Below are positions 17,683 to 25,495 of a stretch of DNA of 64,000 bases, piece after piece. Both the position numbers and the translations under genes were made by a program. Source of the DNA: Paenibacillus sp. J23TS9 (GTDB lineage Bacteria; Bacillota; Bacilli; Paenibacillales; Paenibacillaceae); contig NZ_BOSG01000001.1 in the NCBI RefSeq assembly GCF_018403225.1, positions 2,418,001 through 2,482,000 of the forward strand, given 5' to 3'. The number at the start of each line of letters is the position of its first letter. The first letter of the stretch is position 1. The notes below the pieces were generated by a model. It saw only the letters and a program-made list of their open reading frames with translations. It was not told the origin of the DNA and ran no database searches.

Positions 17683-17946
17683 CTACAACAGATTTTGAAC
17701 GATCGGAGTCCCTGCTTCCAGCCTATTTCGGCTCTCTTGTATGTATTTCTGCGTCCAATCATTGAGGCTCGAAAAATCAAAGCTCCGATACATTCCTACG
17801 TAAACGATAATTTCGCGCAGTCTCAGAAATAACTCCATATGCTGTAATGAATCTGCGTGAATCGAATGTTGCCTTTCGTATCCCCTCAGAAAATGCTTCA
17901 TGAACCTCCGCGCCTGATCATGTCGCTGTTCAACTCCTGTCAGGTC
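17683..17946 (-). pseudogene. C-terminal remnant of an APH-family phosphotransferase
   Basis: The frame encodes about 88 residues ending RLEAGTPIVQNLL. The stretch FMKHFLRGYERQHSI, then MELFLRLREIIVYVG and a closing W-x(3)-I-x(2)-SRNRLEAG, matches the C-terminal helices of APH-like kinases. The N-lobe and catalytic loop are absent: upstream the frame enters the intact DUF2164 gene. An ATG at 17901 (behind GGAGG) could give a 72-residue peptide, but it would have no catalytic residues. Most likely a leftover after insertion or deletion. Confidence 0.6.
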
Positions 17947-18203
17947 TATCTTCTTAAGTTTTGAATCGGCTTCTCAAGGGTGTACAGTTCATCGTCGATT
18001 TGAGCCATTTTTTCGGTAATTAATGCTCTTGTATCTTCGATCGCCTGGTTATAAATATAGGGTCCGAGCTCACTGATCATAAAATCGATTAATTGCTCCG
18101 CTCCCAGCTGTCCGATGCTTTCGGAACGTTCCTCTTCAAAATAAGCCTGAACACTTTGGGCCAGCTCTATTTTTTGTTCTTTAGGCAATTTGATAGACAT
18201 CAT
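17946..18203 (-). CDS. DUF2164 family protein
   Basis: 85 residues. IKLPKEQKIELAQSVQAYF begins the protein and ELGPYIYNQAIEDTRALI is the conserved middle of DUF2164, a small helical cytoplasmic family of unknown function found in many Firmicutes and proteobacteria. SD AGGAGG lies just upstream of two consecutive ATGs. The downstream phosphotransferase remnant begins at its stop codon. Confidence 0.85.
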   Translation of the reverse strand: MMSIKLPKEQKIELAQSVQAYFEEERSESIGQLGAEQLIDFMISELGPYIYNQAIEDTRALITEKMAQIDDELYTLEKPIQNLRR

Positions 18204-18276
18204 AAAATAAAAACCTCCTTATAAGTTAAACATTTATATTTTCCAATGTAATAGGGCAATTCCAAATGACCTGCTC

Positions 18277-18813
18277 CTAGCTTTCCTGGCTGTATTTTTT
18301 AGCCTGCCTCAATACACTTTGCACAAATTCCGCCTTTTCGTCGGAGTAAGCCAGTAATGTAGTTATTCCCTTTTGAATGGACTCACGTTTATGCATCGAA
18401 TATTGTTCTGCCACTTGAGGATGGGTTCTGAGGTAATCACGAATTTGAATATTGTTGACCCACTGTTCCCCTTGGAAAATTACAACGGCCAAATTGAAGG
18501 AGTGTTCCGCGCGTTTACGAAAATATAACCGCCCTTCTACACCCGCTTCCCCAAAGCTCTCATAGTTACGCTGCTGCAGCTGGCGGAGTATTGATTCATC
18601 CAGTTCAAGTGAAGAAACGCCAATCAATATATCAATGATCGGTTTGGCAACCATGCCTCTGACCGAGGTGCTGCCGAAATGTTCGATTTCTACGGCATCA
18701 GTACCGAAGATATTCAGAAGTGCAGTCTTTTCATTTGTGAATACATCCGCCCAATGTTCGTCATAAGGGACCACCGTGATCGATTCGTCAATTTCCAAAG
18801 ATCTCACCACCAA
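18277..18813 (-). CDS. GrpB family protein (nucleotidyltransferase fold)
   Basis: 178 residues with the family hallmarks VVPYDEHWADVF, IEHFGSTSVRGMVAKPIID (the GSTS and D-x-D-like nucleotidyltransferase segment) and a C-terminal YSDEKAEFVQSVL. GrpB proteins have a polymerase-beta nucleotidyltransferase fold, with CoaE fusions in some bacteria; function uncertain. Three paralogues are in this window. The start is uncertain: GTG-rich codons at 18813 or TTG 18798. Confidence 0.85.
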   Translation of the reverse strand: MVVRSLEIDESITVVPYDEHWADVFTNEKTALLNIFGTDAVEIEHFGSTSVRGMVAKPIIDILIGVSSLELDESILRQLQQRNYESFGEAGVEGRLYFRKRAEHSFNLAVVIFQGEQWVNNIQIRDYLRTHPQVAEQYSMHKRESIQKGITTLLAYSDEKAEFVQSVLRQAKKYSQES

Positions 18814-18843
18814 TTGAATGCTCGATTTATCTATACCTTTTCA

Positions 18844-19860
18844 CTAATCCACGCGAATATCTAATACCGCTTCATGCAGAATAGGCCGCAAATCCTTCAG
18901 CACATGATCCCTGCCTAAATGGACCGCATTCGTCAGGAACACGATAGTCACTTCATCTACTGGATTGATCCAGATACTCGTACCTGTATATCCTGTATGT
19001 CCAAAGCTGCCCATCGGCCAATGAGGGCCACATGAAAGTATTCCTTCCGGACTGTCCTGTACCTGCCAGCCAATACCTCGTCCATGAAAAGCGGATTGGG
19101 TGCAGGCATCTACCGAAGCTCTGGTCCATAATGAGTACTGCTCAGGATAAAGCCACGATTTTGCATATTTCGATATATCTTCGGCCGTTGCAAATAATCC
19201 CGCGCTGCCTGCCACTCCTCCAAGACGGTAACATGTTTCATCATGTACCTCACCAATAAGATACTTATTGCCATCCCACTCCGTCGGAGCTATCCGTTCA
19301 TGCAGATTTGCAGGCGGATTAAAATAACTATCTGTCATGCCAAGCGGCATAAATATCGCTTCCCGGGCAAATTCATCCAAAGGCTTTTTCGTCAACCGGG
19401 AAATAATCCAGCCGATAAGAACCAATCCCAAGTCACTGTACTGCACGCGTTCACCGGGGCTGAATTCCAGCTCCTGTGCCATAATCAGCTGCTTAATATC
19501 GCTTTTACTGTAACGTTCTCTGAAATCCGGAAGTACGGAAGGCAGACCTGATATATGTCTTAGACAATGCTCAATCGTAACTTCGGCATGGCGAAACTCA
19601 GGAATATATTTTTGAACCGGATCTTGCAGCGACAGTTTTGATGACTGGACGAGCATCATGATTGCCGGCAGCGCCACGACAACTTTGGTCAGTGAGGCTG
19701 CATCGAAGATCGTGTCCAGCGACGCTGTCCCGTATGCCGCTTGCCATTTCATTTTGTTTTTTACCTGAATATCCACGACAGCCCCGGGTATTTTCTTTGC
19801 TGCAACCCAGCCCTCTATCAATTGATGGATCGTATCTATTCCCTTCAAAATAGTCACCAC
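18844..19860 (-). CDS. Serine hydrolase of the beta-lactamase family
   Basis: 338 residues with the class C/EstB-type motifs: S-x-x-K as SLTK in FDAASLTKVV (serine nucleophile), YSD in VQYSDLGLVL where class C enzymes have YxN, and HTGYTG near residue 290 in place of KTG. No signal peptide, so it should be cytoplasmic, unlike true beta-lactamases; related proteins are esterases or D-aminopeptidases. It is the upstream partner of the GrpB gene. Confidence 0.87.
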   Translation of the reverse strand: MVTILKGIDTIHQLIEGWVAAKKIPGAVVDIQVKNKMKWQAAYGTASLDTIFDAASLTKVVVALPAIMMLVQSSKLSLQDPVQKYIPEFRHAEVTIEHCLRHISGLPSVLPDFRERYSKSDIKQLIMAQELEFSPGERVQYSDLGLVLIGWIISRLTKKPLDEFAREAIFMPLGMTDSYFNPPANLHERIAPTEWDGNKYLIGEVHDETCYRLGGVAGSAGLFATAEDISKYAKSWLYPEQYSLWTRASVDACTQSAFHGRGIGWQVQDSPEGILSCGPHWPMGSFGHTGYTGTSIWINPVDEVTIVFLTNAVHLGRDHVLKDLRPILHEAVLDIRVD

Positions 19861-19902
19861 TCTCTCAGATTGTAGGTATTCCTTATGCCAGTTCAGACAA
19901 CC

Positions 19903-20190
19903 TTAATCTTTTTTCACCATGCCCATCAGACTTACCAGCGTCCCCAGCAGAATCGTAATAAAACTCAGAATTGGCATCTGAAATTTAAAATCCAGAATAA
20001 CATTGAACATGAATCCAAGCAGAATGAGCTCCGCACCAAAAAACATCATCTTCTTGCCGGATATCCGGTTGCGATAAATAAATAAAATAATGATACCGAT
20101 TACAATAACAAGTATAAGCAACAAGCTAATGATTTTAAATCCCAATTCGTTTAATTGAAACAGCTGATAAAAAGGATCATGATACTCCAT
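19903..20190 (-). CDS. Small membrane protein of unknown function
   Basis: 95 residues with three predicted helices: IISLLLILVIVIGIIILFIY, a segment around MMFFGAELILLGFMFNVI, and MPILSFITILLGTLVSL. ATG 20190 is preceded by GAGGAGGGA, which excludes the longer frame up to 20313. I recognise no family. It lies 42 bases from the serine hydrolase start and may share its transcript. Confidence 0.7.
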   Translation of the reverse strand: MEYHDPFYQLFQLNELGFKIISLLLILVIVIGIIILFIYRNRISGKKMMFFGAELILLGFMFNVILDFKFQMPILSFITILLGTLVSLMGMVKKD

Positions 20191-20530
20191 GAGTTCCCTC
20201 CTCTTTAAATTAAAACGCAATTGATTATATCTATCAAATTTAGAATCTCGTATATTGCTCTTTTCCCTTTGTATTGTACAGTATATTTTTCCCAAGTGCA
20301 TCACAGACTGCAATCAGCAAAATGTCTGTCGCTCATGAAAAACTGCAAGCATTTCCTTCCCATTTATGCATAAAAAGCCTTTGAATGCTTATCCTAATTC
20401 TATGTCGCCATAAGGAAAAAATTAAGTTAAAGTTAAGATATTAATGATAATAATATTAAGATGTATTCGTTACTATCTATTGATAGGAATTCTACCAGTT
20501 CCAAAATTATATAAAGAGGTGTTTTCCGGC
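20191..20530. other. Intergenic region between a membrane-protein gene and the two-component system
   Basis: 340 bases with no gene that I can support. It should hold two divergent promoters. The right-hand part, 20421-20460, carries TTAAG-type repeats described separately. Confidence 0.6.
20422..20460 (+). promoter_or_regulatory. GTTAAG-type repeats upstream of the response regulator
   Basis: TTAAG (20422), GTTAAA (20426), GTTAAG (20432) and ATTAAG (20455) occur in a 39-base stretch. PhoB/OmpR-class regulators bind such short direct repeats. The same hexamer appears with equal 23-base phasing upstream of the GT39 gene (22570, 22593). Autoregulation is an inference. Confidence 0.45.
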
Positions 20531-21238
20531 ATGACCAAAGAAACGATTCTGCTCGTTGATGATGAGAAAGAGATTATAGAACTCATTGAAATATATTTAA
20601 AGAATGAAGGATACCTTCTCTACAAGGCCTCAAACGGTTTCGAGGCGCTTGATTCACTACGCAACTTCGATATTGATTTGATTATTCTTGATGTCATGAT
20701 GCCCCAGATGGACGGGATCCAGGCATGTATGAAAATTCGTGAGAAAAACAATACGCCGATCATCATGCTGTCTGCTAAAAGCCAGGATATCGACAAAATT
20801 TCGGGTCTCAGCATCGGAGCTGATGATTATGTTTCCAAACCGTTTAATCCTTTAGAATTAGTCGCCCGGGTTAAATCGCAGCTGCGCAGATACAAGCTGT
20901 TAAATTACCGGGACCTCGCAGCTGAAGATGTTATTGCCATTGACGATCTGGTCATCAACACGGCGACCCACACCGTAACGGTAAGTGAACAAGAGGTCAA
21001 GCTTACTCCCCGTGAATTTGACATTTTAAAGCTCCTTGCCGTTAATCAGGGAATTGTGCTGAGTATGGATAAAATTTATCAGGAGGTGTGGAATGAGCCG
21101 TTTATGGAATCCAAAAATACAGTCATGGTCCATATCCGCAAGCTCCGGGAGAAAATCGAGAAGGATACCCAGAAACCCTACTACATTAGGACCGTATGGG
21201 GGATCGGTTATAAAATGAAGTCAGTGAAGGAGGTCTAG
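20531..21238 (+). CDS. OmpR/PhoB-family response regulator (VanR/YycF-like)
   Basis: 235 residues. The receiver domain has the DD pair in LLVDDEKE, phospho-acceptor Asp54 in LIILDVMMPQMDG, and the K of YVSKPFNP; the winged-helix domain (from about 140) has LTPREFDILKLL and the terminal RTVWGIGYKM typical of PhoB-like factors. ATG 20531 follows AGAGGTG. It pairs with the sensor kinase that begins three bases after its stop, forming a two-component system resembling VanRS. Confidence 0.95.
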   Translation: MTKETILLVDDEKEIIELIEIYLKNEGYLLYKASNGFEALDSLRNFDIDLIILDVMMPQMDGIQACMKIREKNNTPIIMLSAKSQDIDKISGLSIGADDYVSKPFNPLELVARVKSQLRRYKLLNYRDLAAEDVIAIDDLVINTATHTVTVSEQEVKLTPREFDILKLLAVNQGIVLSMDKIYQEVWNEPFMESKNTVMVHIRKLREKIEKDTQKPYYIRTVWGIGYKMKSVKEV

Positions 21239-21241
21239 CTG

Positions 21242-22468
21242 TTGATGAAAACCAAGCTGTATATCGCAATCCGTTGGAAGTTTCTGATCATCTTCATCCT
21301 ATGTACTGCACTCACGTTTCTGTTCGTATTGCTCAGCCGACTGTTCGTCACCTACATGTTGGAGCAACCTCTTTTTAATATGCCTTTTATATGGATGATC
21401 AATCATATCGGTTCAAAACCCTTGCTCCTTGTTACGGCGACAGCGTTCTTTCTCCTTCTATATATTGTGGGCAGTAGACCCATCGTCCGTTATGCGAATG
21501 AACTTTCCGGAGTTCTGCAGGATATGGCAGATGGACAATTAAATGCTTCAGCCAGCGTGAAATACGCGGATGAATTAGGTACAATCGCGACCAACATCAA
21601 CAGCTTATCCGAACAGATCCATAGCTACCTGCAGGAGATCAACCACGGCTTAAACGAAATCGCCAAAGGCCATTTTGATTATGATATCAGTGTCAGAGAA
21701 AACCACGAGCTAGGCAAGATTGCGGACAGTATTAATTTGATGAGCGCACAGCTAAACCATTCCATACAAGAAGAAAGGAACGCAGAAAAAACGAAAAATG
21801 ATCTGATTACAGGGGTATCCCATGATCTTCGAACCCCGCTGACCTCCATACTCGGTTTTTTGGAAATCATCGATAAGGACCGTTATACCGACGAGGTGGA
21901 GCTTCGATACTATATGAACATTGCCTACGAGAAGTCTTTGAGCCTCAAAAAGCTTATCGATGATTTGTTTGAATACACCCGTATCAACAACGGGATGCCT
22001 CTTCATCTCAGTGATCTGGATATCACCGACTTCTTCCGCCAGCTCTCCGATGAGTTCGTTCCCAGTCTAGAGCCCACAGGTATGGCTATTCAAATCCATG
22101 CTCCTGAGCACCTGCTGCGGATCCGCGCCGACGGAGATCAGCTTGTCCGCGCTTTTGAGAATCTGTTATCCAATGCTATTAAATACGGTAGTCGGGGCAA
22201 ATATATCGATATATACATTCACGAAGAGAATGATGGGCAAATTGCCATACAGATCTGCAATTATGGAGATCCCATTCCCGAAAAAGATCTTCCTTATATA
22301 TTTGACCGGTTTTATCGTGTCGAACAGTCCAGATCAAAGGAAACAGGCGGCACAGGACTCGGGCTTGCTATCACCAAGAGTATTATTGAAGTTCATGGAG
22401 GACGGATCTCCGTGCAGAGTTCAGCCAATCAGACGTGCTTCGAGACCCGCTTCCCCTCGGTTTCATAG
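21242..22468 (+). CDS. Sensor histidine kinase (VanS-like), partner of the preceding regulator
   Basis: 408 residues. Two membrane helices (about 14-34 and 57-76) frame a short extracytoplasmic loop, then a HAMP-like linker (80-150), HisKA with the phospho-accepting histidine near residue 194 in GVSHDLRTPLTSILG, and an HATPase domain with NLLSNAIKYG, FDRFYRV and GTGLGLAI. TTG 21242 fits AGGAGG with eight-base spacing; ATG 21245 is possible. The short sensor loop suggests a membrane or lipid-linked signal. Confidence 0.93.
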   Translation: MMKTKLYIAIRWKFLIIFILCTALTFLFVLLSRLFVTYMLEQPLFNMPFIWMINHIGSKPLLLVTATAFFLLLYIVGSRPIVRYANELSGVLQDMADGQLNASASVKYADELGTIATNINSLSEQIHSYLQEINHGLNEIAKGHFDYDISVRENHELGKIADSINLMSAQLNHSIQEERNAEKTKNDLITGVSHDLRTPLTSILGFLEIIDKDRYTDEVELRYYMNIAYEKSLSLKKLIDDLFEYTRINNGMPLHLSDLDITDFFRQLSDEFVPSLEPTGMAIQIHAPEHLLRIRADGDQLVRAFENLLSNAIKYGSRGKYIDIYIHEENDGQIAIQICNYGDPIPEKDLPYIFDRFYRVEQSRSKETGGTGLGLAITKSIIEVHGGRISVQSSANQTCFETRFPSVS

Positions 22469-22481
22469 AATTACTACCCCT

Positions 22482-22508
22482 ACCTCCATCGTTATGGAGG
22501 TTTTTTTG
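22482..22508 (+). terminator. Terminator after the two-component system
   Basis: ACCTCCAT (22482-22489) pairs with ATGGAGGT (22494-22501) around CGTT, followed by seven T residues. It separates the kinase transcript from the glycosyltransferase operon. Confidence 0.85.
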
Positions 22509-22569
22509 TGTTTTATATCGTCAATCCCCTTTTATATGAAAGCAATTATACCGATATTTTTAAGCGTTT

Positions 22570-22598
22570 GTTAAGGATTTGGGTAGACTTGCGTTAAG
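22570..22598 (+). promoter_or_regulatory. GTTAAG repeats upstream of the GT39 operon
   Basis: GTTAAG at 22570-22575 and again at 22593-22598, a start-to-start distance of 23 bases. The same spacing occurs upstream of the response regulator. This suggests a shared binding site for the response regulator. No good -35/-10 pair could be fixed. Confidence 0.4.
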
Positions 22599-22676
22599 AA
22601 GTCTCTAGTAATCTTAAAAGCATTAAGAACAACCATATTACTGATTCACTTGTCCAGGAAGGAGCATAATTCGCAT

Positions 22677-23954
22677 ATGTATATTAATACCTCCAGGGTT
22701 TTCACTTATAAAAAACCGCTGCTGATTACGTTCATAATTCTTATATTCGGTTTGGCCGTATATTTAAGATTGGATTTTTTAATGACGGTCAACCACCACA
22801 TATCCCATGACACCTTAAACTACGATACCATGGTGCGGCAGCTGCTGGAAAAGGGGATTTACGCCTACAAGGACTCCACACCGAATGCCCAGGTCACTCC
22901 AGGTTATCCGCTATTTATGGCGGCTGTATACACGTTGGTCGATTATCATAAGCATGATCCGTTTCCATACATCCGTTACATCCAACTGATTATTAGTCTA
23001 GTCACCCTATGGATGATTTATAAGGTCTCCAGGAAGGTTACAGGTCAGACTGCCTCCCTGATCGTCCTGCTGGTTTGCAGCGTATATCCTCCATTCATTT
23101 GGAGCAATGGTGCGGTTCTTACCGAGACGCTCGCTACCTTTTTTCTCATGCTGTATATCTTTGTTCAACTGCTTGTATTTGAGAAAAAAACGAACATCTC
23201 CGCTCTGCTGGGTGGAGCTCTCATGGGTCTTCTGGTACTCACCCGGTCCGAATTTCTCATTCTGATCTTGCCGGTCTATGCTTTCCACTACTTCTGGAAA
23301 AAAGAAAAAAAACTTACCCTGCGATTGCTGTTATTCACCTGCATTGGGACGGGAATTGTACTTTCACCATGGGTGATTCGCAATGCCGTTACTCTGCATG
23401 AGGTTGTCATTGCCTCTACGCAGGTCAATCCTTTCCAGGCAGGAACGTATCCAGACAAAAATTATGAAGACGGTCTGGTTGACCGCCATGGAAAAACCCA
23501 GATGGAAGTAGCCAAGGAGCGGTTAAGGATTGGTTTTACGGAGCATACCTGGCAGTTTACCAAATGGTATACCGTCGGAAAACTCAAATACATATACGCC
23601 AATATGTATTTTGGCAGCGGTCATAGTCCATTGTATCCTGTGTTGCCGAGTCCGCTGGGCAGCGAGCTGCATCTGGCACTCGTCTATTTTTGTCCAGTTG
23701 CCTTGGTCGCACACATCCGGAGATGGCGGCAGTCCATTGCGCTGCTTACCCTGATCTTGATCATCATGACGTTAACCCGGCTGGCTTTCGTACCAGAGTA
23801 TCGCTATAACTATACCGCGATGCCGATCATCATCATCATGGACACCATCACCGGAATCGCTATACTCAGCTGGGTATGGCAGAAGGTAACTAAGAGCGGC
23901 ACAAATGATCCGCAGGAAGGAGTAGCGAACTATGCTGAATGTACCAGAAAATAA
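22677..23954 (+). CDS. GT39-family polyprenyl-phosphate-dependent glycosyltransferase
   Basis: 425 residues with about ten membrane helices. The large first loop has acidic residues in ISHDTLNYDTMV and the motif TPGYPLF, typical of ArnT/PMT-like GT-C enzymes that take a sugar from a polyprenyl-phosphate donor and transfer it outside the membrane. ATG 22677 is behind GGAAGGAG; a TTG at 22650 would precede the ribosome site. It overlaps the GT2 gene by 23 bases, so translation is coupled. Bacillus YkcB-type enzymes of this class decorate wall or teichoic polymers; the acceptor here is unknown. Confidence 0.87.
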   Translation: MYINTSRVFTYKKPLLITFIILIFGLAVYLRLDFLMTVNHHISHDTLNYDTMVRQLLEKGIYAYKDSTPNAQVTPGYPLFMAAVYTLVDYHKHDPFPYIRYIQLIISLVTLWMIYKVSRKVTGQTASLIVLLVCSVYPPFIWSNGAVLTETLATFFLMLYIFVQLLVFEKKTNISALLGGALMGLLVLTRSEFLILILPVYAFHYFWKKEKKLTLRLLLFTCIGTGIVLSPWVIRNAVTLHEVVIASTQVNPFQAGTYPDKNYEDGLVDRHGKTQMEVAKERLRIGFTEHTWQFTKWYTVGKLKYIYANMYFGSGHSPLYPVLPSPLGSELHLALVYFCPVALVAHIRRWRQSIALLTLILIIMTLTRLAFVPEYRYNYTAMPIIIIMDTITGIAILSWVWQKVTKSGTNDPQEGVANYAECTRK

Positions 23955-24684
23955 ACCGAATTCACCCACTGTACTCGTCATTATTCCAGCCTACAATGAA
24001 GCCGAGGGCATTACACATGTTATTGAACAGCTGCGCCGTGATACACCCTATGCAGATGTGCTCGTTATTAATGACGGCTCCACCGATGCGACCAGCATGA
24101 TCGCCAAAAAAGCCGGAGCCAGCGTGATTGATTTGACTTGCAATCTGGGTATTGGAGGTGCCGTACAGACGGGTTACCGCTATGCGGCAGAACATCACTA
24201 CGATTATGCCGTGCAAATTGATGGCGATGGCCAGCATAATCCCCAGGACTTGGGCCGCCTGCTATCCGTAATGATGGACATCCATACTGACATGGTGGTC
24301 GGTTCGCGCTTTATTACCAAAGCAGGCTTCCAATCGACCTTCGCGCGCAAAATCGGTATTGACCTTCTGTCCACCCTTCTCAGTCGTCTTACGGGACAAA
24401 AGATTACGGATCCCACATCGGGTTACCGGTTATGCAGCAGAAGAGCCATTACCTTGTTTGCCCGCGAGTATCCAACCGACTATCCCGAAGTTGAGGCGCT
24501 GATGCTGCTGTATAACCGGGAGCTTTCGTTCACTGAAATCCCGGTCGTCATGAACGAGCGTCAGGGCGGCGTATCCAGCATCTCGGCAATAAAGTCCGTT
24601 TATTATATGAGCAAAGTAATTATTTCCGTCCTTCTCATGAAGACCCTGAAAAAGAGAGCGTGGGAAAATCGTTATGAATCTTAA
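23932..24684 (+). CDS. GT2-family glycosyltransferase (polyprenyl-phosphate sugar synthase)
   Basis: 250 residues. VLVIIPAYNEAEG opens the fold, LVINDGSTDAT and IDGDGQHNP carry the D-x-D-type metal site, and SYRFI-like GSRFIT follows, as in dolichol-phosphate-mannose synthases. It lacks the C-terminal helices of CsbB/YkcC types, so it makes a polyprenyl-P-sugar on the cytoplasmic face and would rely on a separate flippase. The next genes, DUF2304 and an SMR-like transporter, fit that need. Confidence 0.92.
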   Translation: MLNVPENKPNSPTVLVIIPAYNEAEGITHVIEQLRRDTPYADVLVINDGSTDATSMIAKKAGASVIDLTCNLGIGGAVQTGYRYAAEHHYDYAVQIDGDGQHNPQDLGRLLSVMMDIHTDMVVGSRFITKAGFQSTFARKIGIDLLSTLLSRLTGQKITDPTSGYRLCSRRAITLFAREYPTDYPEVEALMLLYNRELSFTEIPVVMNERQGGVSSISAIKSVYYMSKVIISVLLMKTLKKRAWENRYES

Positions 24685-25078
24685 CATTTACTTTTTCAGC
24701 TTTTGTATTAGCCTCGGTTTTGCCGGAACGATCCTATACTTAATTCGCAAGCGCAAGTTAAGGGAGCAATATGCATTGCTTTGGCTTTTATTAAGTGCAG
24801 TCATGATGATCTTGTCGCTGTTCCCATCTCTCTTGAACGATATCGCGGCACAAATTCATATTTTCTACGCACCTTCACTCCTCTATCTTCTGAGTGTTGT
24901 GTCCATGCTGTTTATCCTGCTGCATTTAACGATGGCTGTTTCCTCGCTGACATACCGTGTCGTTGTGCTGACCCAGACCTTGGGGTTACAGGAACAGCGT
25001 ATCCAGAAGCTGGAAATGCAGGTCGGCATCGGGCAAACAGCAGCAAAGAAGGAAGCTTCCATGGAGGTGATCAGCTAA
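24674..25078 (+). CDS. DUF2304 family membrane protein
   Basis: 134 residues with three membrane helices, RKRKLREQYALLWLLLS marking the DUF2304 family between helices one and two, and a charged coiled C-terminal tail with QEQRIQKLEMQ. DUF2304 genes very often follow GT2 polyprenyl-phosphate glycosyltransferases, and are proposed membrane partners for them. It overlaps the GT2 stop by 11 bases and precedes the transporter by two bases. Confidence 0.88.
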   Translation: MNLNIYFFSFCISLGFAGTILYLIRKRKLREQYALLWLLLSAVMMILSLFPSLLNDIAAQIHIFYAPSLLYLLSVVSMLFILLHLTMAVSSLTYRVVVLTQTLGLQEQRIQKLEMQVGIGQTAAKKEASMEVIS

Positions 25079-25080
25079 AT

Positions 25081-25425
25081 ATGGCTTACTTCATGCTTCT
25101 TCTTAATATTATGCTGCTTGTTGCTGGACAAATCATCTGGAAAATGGGATTGCAGGCGCGGGGTGGCCTGCATGTCAGCAGTCTATTATCCGTGGTGTTC
25201 TCCCCGCTGATTCTATTAGGCTTAGCATTGTATGCCATCGCTACAGGATTATGGTTTTTGGTCTTATCCCGTTTGCCGTTAAGCCTGGCGTATCCCTTAC
25301 AAAGCTTGGCGTACGCCATCGGTATTTTTGCAGCATGGTATATCTTCGGAGAATCCATTCCACTTAACCGCTGGATCGGAGCAGGTGTTATCGTCATGGG
25401 TGCAGTGATTATTGCCGTGAGGTAA
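25081..25425 (+). CDS. Small EamA/SMR-like transporter (ArnE/ArnF-type flippase candidate)
   Basis: 114 residues and four membrane helices, the size of an SMR subunit. ILLVAGQIIWKMGL gives a GQ-x-x-WK block in helix one as in ArnE/ArnF and EamA halves, and LPLSLAYPLQSLAYAIG marks helix three. ArnEF flips aminoarabinosyl-undecaprenyl phosphate; by position this protein may flip the product of the GT2 enzyme for the GT39 enzyme. It is unlikely to be a drug exporter, since it lacks the SMR glutamate at position 14. Confidence 0.85.
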   Translation: MAYFMLLLNIMLLVAGQIIWKMGLQARGGLHVSSLLSVVFSPLILLGLALYAIATGLWFLVLSRLPLSLAYPLQSLAYAIGIFAAWYIFGESIPLNRWIGAGVIVMGAVIIAVR

Positions 25426-25495
25426 AATATCTGCCGCGACGTCGAGAAGATTTTTGATTTGAAATATCGATATGGATAAAGGAGTTTACAATCTA

